From contig NZ_JACEFJ010000005.1 in assembly GCF_015354735.1 (NCBI RefSeq), forward strand, positions 1 through 64,000: DNA of 64,000 bases. The letters are read 5' to 3'. Both the position numbers and the translations under genes were made by a program. Shown here one piece after another: positions 55,944 to 64,000 of the stretch; within the stretch, counting starts at the first letter, position 1, and each line of letters starts with the position of its first letter. This DNA comes from Pararhodonellum marinum (GTDB lineage Bacteria > Bacteroidota > Bacteroidia > Cytophagales > Cyclobacteriaceae). The notes under the pieces were generated by a model. The model worked only from the letters and a program-made list of their open reading frames with translations. It was not told where the DNA came from and did no database searches.

Positions 55944-57572
55944 ATGTTTCTTTTGCCTATGAAATACAGTTTTCTTTTACCCGTTTTGGCTTTGGCAATG
56001 TATACCTGCCCACCTATCGCAGTACAAGCACAAGGTGATTATCCCACCAATTCCCAAGTCACTCAAAGGCTACAATCCCTCTCCCGGTCCACCAATGCCC
56101 AACTTCAATCGCTTATCAAAACCGAAGGAGGTCAGGATATCTGGGTCCTCAAAATCGGTACCGGTGCTATGGACCAAAAACCGGCCATCGCAGTGGTAGG
56201 TGGAGTAGAAGGGTTTCATGTGCTCAGTGTGGAGCTCGCTCTTCAGTTTGCAGAAAAAGTCATCAATGAGAAAAGTGAGGTTTTGGAGCGGACGACATTC
56301 TATGTTTTTCCCAATATGTCCCCCGATGCCACAGCCCAATATCATGCTGCTTTGAAATTTGAACGAAGGGGAAATGCTGTCCAAGTAGACCATGACAGGG
56401 ATGGACAAAAAGGAGAAGATCCCTTTGAAGACCTCAATGGTGACGGTTACATTACACAGATGCGGATCAAAAGCCCGATGGGGGAGTATAAAATATCGGA
56501 TGAAGATGGGCGGGTGATGGTCAAAGCTGACCGAAGCAAAGGTGAGTCGGGTACGCATATATTGCATACAGAGGGCGTTGACAATGACAAAGACGGCAAA
56601 TTCAACGAGGATCCGCAGGAAGGCATTGCTTTCAACAAAAGCCTGACCTATAAGTTTCCTGCTTTCGAACCATTGGCCGGCGATTTTCCGGTTTCACAAA
56701 AGGAAAGCCGGGCCATGCTGGATTATTTATTTGACCAATGGAATGTGTTTGCTTTTGTCACCTTCAGTCCAGCCAATAACCTTTCCAGTCCATTGAAGTA
56801 CAATGCGGGAGAGGCAAAGAAAAGAATTGTCACTTCAATGTTGGAAAAGGATGTGGCCATCAATGCCATGGTTTCCGAATTGTACAATGAGACCATATCA
56901 GCCAAGTCTTTTCAACAGGACAATCAAGGTACAGACGGTGATTTTTTCCAATGGGCCTATTTTCACTTTGGCCGCTTGAGTTTCAGCACGCCGGGATGGT
57001 GGGTGCCTGAAGTAAAAAATGAGGAAGACAAATCCTTTAAAAATGGTGAGGCGAATTTTTTGGCTTTTGCGGAAAAAGAAGGCATTGCCGATGTTTTTGT
57101 GGATTGGACTCCAGTCCAACATCCCGATTTTCCCAATGAAACGGTGGAAATTGGGGGGATGAAACCTTTTGTCAAATACAATCCTCCTTATGAAAAGGTG
57201 GCTGGACTTGCAGAAGAACACACAAGCTTTATCCTAAAGCTTGCAGAGATCCAGCCCAAGCTCGAATTTCACCAATTGAAAACAGAAAAACTGGGCAACG
57301 GACTAACGAGAATCAGTGTGGATTTATTCAACAATTCCCCTCTTCCGACACACAGTGAAATGGGGGAGAAATCACGCTGGTTGAGAAAAATCAGGGTGGA
57401 TATCAGCAGCAAAGCAGAAGATCTGGTAGCTGGTGACAAAATCCAGTTGATGGACAAATTAGGGGCTTTCGACAAAATTAGCTTAAGCTGGATTGTCAAA
57501 GGAAGTGGAAATGTAGAGATCAAAGCAGGAGCAGCCCATGCCGGTTTCGCTACTTTGGATGTTAAATTATAA
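55944..57572 (+). CDS. M14-family carboxypeptidase homolog, apparently inactive (pseudoenzyme)
   Basis: 542 residues; ATG at 55959 also fits. Signal peptide ends near QAQ30. The fold follows M14 metallopeptidases (VTQRLQSLS ... AIAVVGGVEGFHVLSVELAL), but the zinc motif HxxE of the neighbour (His110, Glu113) is exchanged: Glu89-x-x-His92. The third zinc His region reads TFSPANN instead of SYHNYGG and the substrate Arg site NRDW reads NKSL. EF-hand-like loops (DHDRDGQKGED, DLNGDGYIT, DNDKDGKFNED) follow. It begins 371 nt before a second M14 gene in one unit. Confidence 0.82.
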   Translation: MFLLPMKYSFLLPVLALAMYTCPPIAVQAQGDYPTNSQVTQRLQSLSRSTNAQLQSLIKTEGGQDIWVLKIGTGAMDQKPAIAVVGGVEGFHVLSVELALQFAEKVINEKSEVLERTTFYVFPNMSPDATAQYHAALKFERRGNAVQVDHDRDGQKGEDPFEDLNGDGYITQMRIKSPMGEYKISDEDGRVMVKADRSKGESGTHILHTEGVDNDKDGKFNEDPQEGIAFNKSLTYKFPAFEPLAGDFPVSQKESRAMLDYLFDQWNVFAFVTFSPANNLSSPLKYNAGEAKKRIVTSMLEKDVAINAMVSELYNETISAKSFQQDNQGTDGDFFQWAYFHFGRLSFSTPGWWVPEVKNEEDKSFKNGEANFLAFAEKEGIADVFVDWTPVQHPDFPNETVEIGGMKPFVKYNPPYEKVAGLAEEHTSFILKLAEIQPKLEFHQLKTEKLGNGLTRISVDLFNNSPLPTHSEMGEKSRWLRKIRVDISSKAEDLVAGDKIQLMDKLGAFDKISLSWIVKGSGNVEIKAGAAHAGFATLDVKL

Positions 57573-57583
57573 GTTAAGGCCTT

Positions 57584-59320
57584 ATGAAAATTAAGCAATT
57601 CGTATATCTATTGGGAGTTCTGGCATGTTTTGGAAATATACCCATAAAAGAAGCCATGGCACAGGAGAAATTTTTCAGAGCCATCGGTACTCCCCATGCA
57701 CCCAAGGTGGAAGTGGCCTGGAATCGGTATTACACCTATGCAGGAGTGACGGACATTGTTCAGAAAATAGCCAAGGCCCATCCGGACTTGGCGAGAGTGG
57801 AAAGTATAGGCAAATCCTATGAGGGCAGGGACATTTGGTTGTTGACCATTTCGGATTTCAAAACCGGCAACCCTGACCAGAAACCTGCGATGTATATCGA
57901 TGGGAATATTCATTCCAATGAAATCCAGGGTACCGAGTTCTCCCTGTACACAGCATGGTATCTGACTGAAATGTTTCAAGACAATGATTTCATCAAGGAG
58001 CTGCTGGCCGATAAGACCTTTTACATTGCCCCTACCATCAATCCCGATGCGAGGGATAATTTTATCAAAGAGCCCAATACCCCACATTCGCCCCGGTCAG
58101 GAATGATCGTTTTGGATAATGACGGAGATGGAGAGGCAGGAGAAGATGGTTTTGATGACTTGAATGGGGATGGCCACATTACCTTTATGATTAGAAAATC
58201 CCCCACGGGACGATACATCAAGGATCCATTGGATCCCCGAAAATTAATTCAGGTGGAACCTGAACAAAAAGGAGAATATGAAATGCTGGGATATGAAGGG
58301 ATAGATCGAGATGGCGATGGGAAGGTCAATGAAGACGGAATAGGGTACTATGATCCCAACCGGGATTGGGGATGGAAATGGCAGCCCGATTATGTCCAAA
58401 GGGGAGCTTACAAATATCCTTTCAGTCTACCGGAAAACAGAGCGGTGATGGAGTTTGTCATGAAGCACCCCAACATCGCGGGAGCCCAGAGTTACCACAA
58501 CTATGGGGGAATGATCCTGAGAGGACCCGGTGCAGAAGAAGACCTGGATACTTACAACAGAGAAGACATTCAGATCTATGATGCCATCGCCAAAAAAGGC
58601 GAAGAAATGATTCCGGGTTACCGCTACTTGGTGGTTTACAAAGACCTGTATTCGGTATTCGGTGGAGAATTGGATTGGTTTTATGGAGGTAGAGGAATCT
58701 ATACCTACACCAACGAACTGATGGTTTCTTACCTTTATTTCCATAAAAATGCCGGGCGTGGAAATCAGGATGAGGAACTAAAGGTGGATCAGTACCTGAC
58801 ATTTGGCGATGCTTTTGTCAATTGGGAGGAATATGAACACCCACAATTTGGCACCATAGAAATCGGTGGGTTTAAAAAGAATTTCGGTAGGGCCCATCCG
58901 GGATTTTTGCTGGAACAGGATGCACATCGCAACATGGCATTTACCATCTACCATGCTTTCCATACTCCTAAACTTAGCATTACAGATGTAAGAGAGAAAA
59001 ATCTGGGTGGAGGGTTGAAGGAAATCACGGCCACCATTTCCAATGACCGCTTGATGCCGACCCATTCCAGCCAAGACCGCAAGTATAAAATAGAAAGACC
59101 CGATTATGTCACCATCAAAGGGGCAAAAGTCATTGCCGGTATGGTCGTAGAAAATGAGGATTTCAATAAAGTAAAGGAACAGCAATTGAGTCCAGAGAAG
59201 TTGGCACTGGAAAACATACCTGGGATGAATGCGGTCAAAGTGAGGTGGATTGTGTCAGGTGGGGGCAATTACAGCATCGAGGTAGACTCGGCTAAGGGAG
59301 GCCGTGCCAACTGGAAGTAA
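57584..59320 (+). CDS. Exported M14-family zinc carboxypeptidase with calcium-loop inserts
   Basis: 578 residues, 11 nt after the stop of the previous gene. Signal peptide ends near EAMAQ. Zinc ligands His110 and Glu113 (GNIHSNEIQG), His305 (SYHNYGG), substrate Asn259/Arg260 (DPNRDWG) and a general-base-like Glu in YTYTNELMVS. EF-hand-like DxDGDG loops are inserted (DNDGDGEAGED at about 178, DLNGDGHIT at 192, DRDGDGKVNED at 241), probably binding calcium. Removes C-terminal amino acids from peptides outside the cell. A strong terminator lies at 59377. Confidence 0.93.
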   Translation: MKIKQFVYLLGVLACFGNIPIKEAMAQEKFFRAIGTPHAPKVEVAWNRYYTYAGVTDIVQKIAKAHPDLARVESIGKSYEGRDIWLLTISDFKTGNPDQKPAMYIDGNIHSNEIQGTEFSLYTAWYLTEMFQDNDFIKELLADKTFYIAPTINPDARDNFIKEPNTPHSPRSGMIVLDNDGDGEAGEDGFDDLNGDGHITFMIRKSPTGRYIKDPLDPRKLIQVEPEQKGEYEMLGYEGIDRDGDGKVNEDGIGYYDPNRDWGWKWQPDYVQRGAYKYPFSLPENRAVMEFVMKHPNIAGAQSYHNYGGMILRGPGAEEDLDTYNREDIQIYDAIAKKGEEMIPGYRYLVVYKDLYSVFGGELDWFYGGRGIYTYTNELMVSYLYFHKNAGRGNQDEELKVDQYLTFGDAFVNWEEYEHPQFGTIEIGGFKKNFGRAHPGFLLEQDAHRNMAFTIYHAFHTPKLSITDVREKNLGGGLKEITATISNDRLMPTHSSQDRKYKIERPDYVTIKGAKVIAGMVVENEDFNKVKEQQLSPEKLALENIPGMNAVKVRWIVSGGGNYSIEVDSAKGGRANWK

Positions 59321-59376
59321 ACCCATTTTATTAATCTGCTTTCAGAAGTGGTTCAAGGCTTTAGCTCAGCCTAACC

Positions 59377-59417
59377 AAAACATGGCTTAAATTTTTTGAT
59401 TTAAGCCATGTTTTTTT
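59377..59417 (+). terminator. Strong Rho-independent terminator of the M14 operon
   Basis: AAAACATGGCTTAAAT and ATTTAAGCCATGTTTT form a perfect 16-bp stem with a 6-nt loop, followed by T. It lies 57 nt past the second M14 stop. Confidence 0.93.
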
Positions 59418-59570
59418 AACTGAGAAACTCTAATCGTTTAGGTAAACAAATCAACTTGGTAAACGTTGGGAATTAAATTAGATAATATCACAATATACGC
59501 CTGATATCCATCAATATCGCATTTAGGTAGAATCCATATTACTGGAAAAAGTATCCCGCTCTATCAGATT

Positions 59571-59876
59571 TTATACAAACCCTTTTAAAGCCTGAATCAA
59601 GTCTCTTTTGGTCATCAAGCCGCCTTTCCGCCAAAGGATTTTGCCGTTTTTAAAAAGGATGTAGTGAGGAATAGACCTCACTCCAAATTGCAGACTCATC
59701 TGCGGGTTTCGGTCTATGTTCAGTTTGACCAACTTGATTTTGCCCTCCAAATCATCCATGACTTGCTTCAAAACCGGTTCCATGGTTTGACAGGGGCCAC
59801 ACCAATCTGCAAAAAAGTCCACCAACACAGGTTGGGGAGATTTTTGGATAACTTCTTTTACTTTTTGCTTTGGCAT
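59571..59876 (-). CDS. Thioredoxin
   Basis: 101 residues, cytoplasmic. Active site ADWCGPCQTM (Cys26, Cys29) after strand VLVDFF, and the cis-Pro in VRSIPHYILF. The length matches a minimal thioredoxin domain, with MPKQKVKEVIQK at the start. It reduces protein disulphides. It is transcribed away from the structured region at 59922. Which reductase it uses is unknown. Confidence 0.95.
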   Translation of the reverse strand: MPKQKVKEVIQKSPQPVLVDFFADWCGPCQTMEPVLKQVMDDLEGKIKLVKLNIDRNPQMSLQFGVRSIPHYILFKNGKILWRKGGLMTKRDLIQALKGFV

Positions 59877-59921
59877 ATAGGTTTATTTGTTTTTCGCTTT
59901 CTAGCCAGAAAGGTATAATTC

Positions 59922-59994
59922 ATGCTTAAAGCGAGCCGGTAAACCGATTACCTCTACTTGCCGGAAAAGAGGGATTTTTGCGCCAATTAAGCAT
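59922..59994. other. Potential structured RNA or cruciform element
   Basis: Outer arms ATGCTTAA and TTAAGCAT are perfect complements 57 nt apart. Inside are CGG-TAAA-CCG and CCTCT-N12-AGAGG. The whole 73-nt region folds on paper into a branched structure. It lies between divergent promoters of the thioredoxin and the barrel genes. It is not a tRNA (no T-loop sequence). The rest of 59877-60156 holds no gene. Confidence 0.3.
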
Positions 59995-60156
59995 TTAACC
60001 TTTGTTTTTTTGATTTCGAATGTTACTGCTGGGATTGAGTTCAATAGTATAGATTTTTATAATCTAGGCTGGTCAGGCAAGGATAGCCTCCTTCGGCAGG
60101 GTATTTGTGCCTGGTGGTCTTAAATTTCAGTAAAAAACCTAAACATCACCCAAGGA

Positions 60157-60711
60157 ATGAAAAATTTTACCAAAAGGTTCGTCCAGATTTCTATTGTTTT
60201 TTTTCTCTTCTTCTTTTTCTCCATTCACCTCTCGTATGCTCAGCAAGGAAACAATCAGTTGGTGGTTGGTGCTGACTTGGGGATTACCACGAGCGAATAT
60301 TTCCAGTCTCAGTATCCCACTGGCTTCGGATTGGGGTTGAAAGGTCTGATCGGAGTGGGTCAGACCGGGCAGGTCAGCATTACCTCGGGATTTCACCGTT
60401 TTATTCTGGAATCATCCAATCAGATCTCGGGATTCAGCAGTTCTTATGATTTAGTTCCGCTGATGCTTGGCTACAGGGCCTATTTCAATCATTTTTTCGT
60501 CGAACCCCAAATAGGTGCTTCTTTCAATACAGACCGGACAGTCATTGATGGCTTCAAGGCCAATGAAAGCATGACTGAGTTATCCTGGGCATTGGAAGCG
60601 GGCTACGTGCTCAATAGAGTAGAATTCAGTGCAAGATTTCAAAACACGGGTCCCGTTCCTTTCAATATGGCCTTTATTGGTTTGAGGGCAGCCTATCGGA
60701 TTTCGCTTTAA
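60157..60711 (+). CDS. Small outer membrane beta-barrel protein
   Basis: 184 residues. Signal peptide (1-29, LSYAQQG). The rest is an alternating strand pattern: NNQLVVGADLGITTSEYF, GLGLKGLIGVGQTGQVSI, RAYFNHFFVEPQIGASF, MAFIGLRAAYRISL with an aromatic C-terminus, as in OmpW/OMP_b-brl_2-like barrels. Function unknown. A terminator follows at 60753. Confidence 0.75.
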   Translation: MKNFTKRFVQISIVFFLFFFFSIHLSYAQQGNNQLVVGADLGITTSEYFQSQYPTGFGLGLKGLIGVGQTGQVSITSGFHRFILESSNQISGFSSSYDLVPLMLGYRAYFNHFFVEPQIGASFNTDRTVIDGFKANESMTELSWALEAGYVLNRVEFSARFQNTGPVPFNMAFIGLRAAYRISL

Positions 60712-60752
60712 TTTAAATGACAATAAATTAGTACAAACAACTACCACAATCC

Positions 60753-60791
60753 AAAACCGGAACTTCTTTTCAAGAGGTATCCGGTTTTTTT
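60753..60791 (+). terminator. Rho-independent terminator of the small barrel gene
   Basis: AAAACCGGA and TCCGGTTTT form a 9-bp stem with an 18-nt loop, followed by T. Lies 42 nt after the stop. Confidence 0.8.
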
Positions 60792-60838
60792 ATTGGAGGA
60801 AAAAGGATTATTTTACCCTTTCAATCTTCCAGAGTTTT

Positions 60839-62428
60839 ATGAAAAAACACCAATTCTTCTCCTTCGTATTTTTACTTTTTATTTCTTTACAACTCCCCGC
60901 CCAGATCATGCCTGCTCCGGATAGAGCTGAAGGAGAGGGTCCTTTTGACCGATTGATACTTAGAGGGGTTACCTTGGTGGATGGGACCGGTTCACCGCCT
61001 ATCGGCCCTGTGGACATCGTGGTGACCCAAAATAGGATTTCAGAAATCAGGGTGGTGGGATATCCCGGATTGGCTATCAAGGAAGAAAGAAGACCCACTG
61101 CAGGCCCCAATGACAAAGTAATGGAATTGGAGGGGCATTATCTTTTGCCCGGATTTGTGGACATGCACGGACATATTGGAGGGTCAGGGCAAGGTACTCC
61201 GGCTGAGTATGTGTTTAAGTTGTGGATGGCACATGGCATCACCACCATTCGGGATCCATCGGCAGGTAACGGTTTGGATTGGGTATTGGACCACAAGAGA
61301 AAGTCTGCATCCAACAGCATCACCGCACCCAGGATCCTGGCCTATACCAGTTTTGGCCAAGGTGCAGGTAAAAGCATCACTGATGCTGCCGATGCCAAAA
61401 TTTGGGTAAATGAAAATGCAAAGAAAGGAGCGGATGGAATCAAGTTTTTCGGTGCCAAACCCGAAGTAATGCAGGCCGCTATGGAAGAAAACAAGCGGAT
61501 CGGGCTAAGGTCTGCCATGCACCATGCCCAAATGGATGTGGCCAGATGGAACGTATTGAACTCCGCAAGGGCCGGGTTGACCACCATGGAACATTGGTAT
61601 GGCTTGCCGGAAGCCTTATTTACAGACCGGACCATTCAGGATTACAGGCTGGATTACAATTACCAAAATGAACAGCATCGATTTGCCGAAGCCGGAAAAT
61701 TATGGAAACAGGCGGCTGCCCCGTACTCTGATCATTGGAATCAGGTCATGCAGGAACTGTTGGACTTGGACTTTACCATTGATCCGACCTTCAACATCTA
61801 CGAGGCCAATCGGGACCTGATGAGGACCAGGCGTGCCGAATGGCATGATGTGTATACTTTACCGTCACTGTGGCGGTTTTATAAGCCTTCCCGAGAGTCC
61901 CATGGCTCTTATTGGTTTGATTGGACGACAGAAGAAGAGATCCAATGGAAGGAGAATTACCGGTTGTGGATGACTTTTGTCAATGAGTACAAAAACAGGG
62001 GCGGACGGGTCACGGCAGGGTCAGACTCAGGTTTTATCTATCAGCTTTATGGCTTTGCCTATGTCCGGGAGTTGGAACTTTTGAGAGAAGCTGGATTTCA
62101 TCCTTTGGAAGTATTCCGATCTGCCACCCTTTATGGCGCCGAGGCCTTGGGCATGGACAAGGAAATCGGATCGGTGGAAGTAGGCAAGTTGGCTGATTTC
62201 GTGATCCTGGAAGAAAACCCTTTGCAGAATATCAAACTGCTGTATGGAACGGGTGCGATTAGAATTGGGGATGACAATGAACCGATTCGTGTGGGAGGGG
62301 TCAAGTACACAGTCAAGGATGGGATAGTCTATGATGCCAAACAAATGCTCGAAGATGTCCGTAGGATAGTGCAAGCCCACAAGGACAGGGAAAATGCGAG
62401 AATTACCCAACCAGGGCTGGATTGGTAA
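60839..62428 (+). CDS. Exported amidohydrolase (imidazolonepropionase/prolidase-like)
   Basis: 529 residues with a signal peptide (1-21, LQLPAQ). Composite beta-sandwich: TLVDGTGSPPIGPVDIVV and metal motif GFVDMHGHIGG, with Lys in GIKFFG as possible carbamylated ligand, His in SAMHHAQ and TTMEHWYG, and Asp in TAGSDSGF. The C-terminal part ends GSVEVGKLADFVILEENPL. Members hydrolyse cyclic amides, dipeptides or lactones; the substrate here is unknown. No signal of catabolic partners nearby, though the M14 peptidases suggest peptide use. Confidence 0.9.
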   Translation: MKKHQFFSFVFLLFISLQLPAQIMPAPDRAEGEGPFDRLILRGVTLVDGTGSPPIGPVDIVVTQNRISEIRVVGYPGLAIKEERRPTAGPNDKVMELEGHYLLPGFVDMHGHIGGSGQGTPAEYVFKLWMAHGITTIRDPSAGNGLDWVLDHKRKSASNSITAPRILAYTSFGQGAGKSITDAADAKIWVNENAKKGADGIKFFGAKPEVMQAAMEENKRIGLRSAMHHAQMDVARWNVLNSARAGLTTMEHWYGLPEALFTDRTIQDYRLDYNYQNEQHRFAEAGKLWKQAAAPYSDHWNQVMQELLDLDFTIDPTFNIYEANRDLMRTRRAEWHDVYTLPSLWRFYKPSRESHGSYWFDWTTEEEIQWKENYRLWMTFVNEYKNRGGRVTAGSDSGFIYQLYGFAYVRELELLREAGFHPLEVFRSATLYGAEALGMDKEIGSVEVGKLADFVILEENPLQNIKLLYGTGAIRIGDDNEPIRVGGVKYTVKDGIVYDAKQMLEDVRRIVQAHKDRENARITQPGLDW

Positions 62429-62533
62429 AAATAGGCCAACTTTCTGTTAAAAAATCAGTTGTGCCTTCAATCTTGCTATAATTTAATGCTATTCCATTAT
62501 CACGAGTGTAACCCAAGTTAAACGAATCAAAGT

Positions 62534-63334
62534 ATGGCATTCATTCAGCTTTCTCAAACCAAACTTTTTTACATCAAGGAAGGAGAGGGAAAAGAGGTAA
62601 TCCTTTTTTCCCATGGTTTACTTTGGAGCCATAAAATGTTTAAAAAGCAGATAGATTTTTTTAAAAAAGACTATACCGTGATTGCCTATGACCATAGAGG
62701 TCAAGGTCAAAGTGATGTGCCGGCAGGTGCTTACGATATGGATCTTTTGACCCAAGATGCGCTGGAAATCATAGAGAAACTAGTCGGCAAGCCGGTTCAC
62801 TTTGTGGGCTTGTCTATGGGAGGATTTGTAGGCATGCGACTAGCTGCTCGATATCCAGAAAAAATAAAGAGTCTGATCCTGTTGGAAACATCAGCCCAAC
62901 CCGAGCCTGTCGAAAACCTTCCCAAGTACAAATTTCTGAATGGGGTAGTCAGGTGGTTTGGGGTAGTTCCTGGGGTAGCCAAAAAAGTCATGAAAATCAT
63001 GTTTGCAGAAAGTTGGCTTCAAAACCCTGACAATTCAGAGGCTTACAAGACTTGGTTGGATGAACTCAAAGCCAACCGGAAAAGCATCACAAAATCAGTA
63101 GAGGCTGTCATCTATAGGAAGGGGGTGGAGGATGAGATTAGAAACATTGTTTGCCCTACAATGATCATCGTAGGCACCGAAGATGTGGCTACCAAGCCGG
63201 AAAAGGCCAAGTTCATTCAGATGTCCATTCCCAATTCGGTGCTACACCTTGTTCCCGGTGCCGGCCACAGCAGCAGCATAGAAAAACCAGAAGAAATCAA
63301 CCGGCTGATTGGGGATTGGATGAAACGTTTTTAA
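62534..63334 (+). CDS. Alpha/beta hydrolase
   Basis: 266 residues, no signal peptide. Conserved FSHGLLWSHKMF oxyanion loop, YDHRGQGQSD, nucleophile Ser94 in VGLSMGGFVG, Asp in VGTEDVATKP, His in PGAGHSSSIEKPEEI. This is a lipase/esterase-type fold (3-oxoadipate enol-lactonase-like), but the substrate cannot be named. Its stop overlaps that of the convergent gene at 63331 by 4 nt. Confidence 0.9.
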   Translation: MAFIQLSQTKLFYIKEGEGKEVILFSHGLLWSHKMFKKQIDFFKKDYTVIAYDHRGQGQSDVPAGAYDMDLLTQDALEIIEKLVGKPVHFVGLSMGGFVGMRLAARYPEKIKSLILLETSAQPEPVENLPKYKFLNGVVRWFGVVPGVAKKVMKIMFAESWLQNPDNSEAYKTWLDELKANRKSITKSVEAVIYRKGVEDEIRNIVCPTMIIVGTEDVATKPEKAKFIQMSIPNSVLHLVPGAGHSSSIEKPEEINRLIGDWMKRF

Positions 63335-63876
63335 GGCAGATTTTCCACAATCATTTTAGCCAAAGCTTCCAGTTCGGACACTTGATAGACGAATTTATTG
63401 TTCTTGCCATCATCCACATTAAAATACTTCAGTTCAACTAAAAGATTTTTGTATACAAAACTTACATTCATCTCAGTCCTGTGACTGCTCAAAAGGTTTG
63501 GCTGAAGGTACCTGAAGCATAAGTCGCCAATATTTTCCGGCCAACCATAGTAAAAATCAGCTTCGTGGCCCTTTGCCATAAATTTTAAAGTTCGTTGAGC
63601 TCCTTCATGGCTTTGGGAAGTACTGACGATAAATACCAGCAGATCGCTGAAATGATCTACTTTTCCTATTGAAATGGTTCGGTTGCAAAGGTTCTCCTTT
63701 TCCAAGTTGGTGGCTTGGATTTGAATGCCACTTACCCGATCGCCAAAGACCTCTGCAAGCATCTGCGGGGTCAAATAACTTGGGCAATTCAATTCCTGGG
63801 CTTTGACCTGTGGAACTAAAGTCATGAAGGCTAGTACCAAAAGGTATGAATAGCATCTTTTTTTTAAACTGTTCAT
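63331..63876 (-). CDS. Exported protein of unknown function
   Basis: 181 residues. Signal peptide 1-26 (VPQVKAQ). Mature part starts ELNCPSYLTPQMLAEVFGDR and has a beta-alpha-beta pattern with YYGWPENIGDLCFRY and VSFVYKNLLVELKYFNVDD. Three Cys in the mature protein (NCPS, LCNR, DLCF). I do not recognise a family. Convergent with the alpha/beta hydrolase with overlapping stops. Could be a periplasmic binding or modulatory protein; not assigned. Confidence 0.7.
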   Translation of the reverse strand: MNSLKKRCYSYLLVLAFMTLVPQVKAQELNCPSYLTPQMLAEVFGDRVSGIQIQATNLEKENLCNRTISIGKVDHFSDLLVFIVSTSQSHEGAQRTLKFMAKGHEADFYYGWPENIGDLCFRYLQPNLLSSHRTEMNVSFVYKNLLVELKYFNVDDGKNNKFVYQVSELEALAKMIVENLP

Positions 63877-64000
63877 GTTGACGAGGGTCTAAGAAATAGA
63901 ATTTACAGTGATAAACGGTAAAATTTTGATTTAAATGGCGATATTATTAATTTAATTTCTTATATTGCATTGATTGATAAAAAATTATAAGATGCTGGAA

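Noticed and set aside
59922-59994. tRNA-like folding
   Set aside because: No T-loop, anticodon arm or acceptor stem pattern; only a branched hairpin.
63992-64000. Possible start of a new gene at the window edge (ATGCTGGAA)
   Set aside because: Three codons are too few to support a feature.

Overview
The window reads as chromosomal DNA of a Bacteroidota bacterium, most likely order Cytophagales near the family Cyclobacteriaceae. This is inferred from protein style only: a carboxypeptidase-regulatory-domain outer membrane receptor, a DUF2851 protein, fused branched-chain E1 dehydrogenase, HMA-AraC regulator, BF3164/DUF4221-type propeller lipoproteins, few Shine-Dalgarno sites, and moderate G+C with clearly AT-richer accessory patches. 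No rRNA, tRNA, CRISPR array, transposase or integrase gene was seen.

Layout. 1-7.3 kb: housekeeping genes on the minus strand (AlkD-like repair protein cut by the window edge, outer membrane receptor, nucleoside phosphorylase, tRNA hydroxylase TrhO, NeuD-like acyltransferase, DUF2851). 7.3-9.7 kb: TPR histidine kinase and LuxR-type response regulator. 9.9-16.4 kb: carbohydrate locus (GH16 glucanase, GH51 arabinofuranosidase, aldose 1-epimerase). An AT-rich cassette (small Cys peptide, propeller lipoprotein, CxxC lipoprotein) sits inside it and is bracketed by two copies of the GH16 3' end. 16.36-17.07 kb: a five-unit tandem array built from the 3' end of the epimerase gene. 17.1-27.8 kb: accessory zone with a DUF4143 ATPase, two RlpA proteins, a decayed nucleotidyltransferase pair, SbcCD, a frameshifted VapC with its antitoxin, and a second peptide-propeller pair.

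27.9-35.2 kb: RND adaptor with two RND permeases but no outer membrane channel. 35.2-37.4 kb: two tandem paralogous secreted proteins with a strikingly conserved leader and promoter. 37.4-40.3 kb: beta-barrel protein and fused E1 dehydrogenase. 40.4-47.4 kb: HMA-AraC regulator followed by an alpha/beta hydrolase-adaptor-RND-TolC operon. 47.5-55.7 kb: MltF-like transglycosylase, MetK, DUF2179 protein, MFS exporter, ferrochelatase, antiporter and universal stress protein. 55.9-63.9 kb: a pair of M14 proteins (one apparently a pseudoenzyme), thioredoxin, small barrel, amidohydrolase, alpha/beta hydrolase and an unknown exported protein.

The most unusual material is: (1) the repeat-bracketed cassette and its second, unlinked relative; (2) the epimerase-derived array, in which every extra unit keeps a 16-codon open frame; (3) the conserved 350-nt leaders of the tandem paralogs; (4) the M14 pair in which one partner has its zinc-binding His and Glu exchanged. 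Several broken genes carry single-base changes in homopolymers, so sequencing error must be excluded before treating them as biology.
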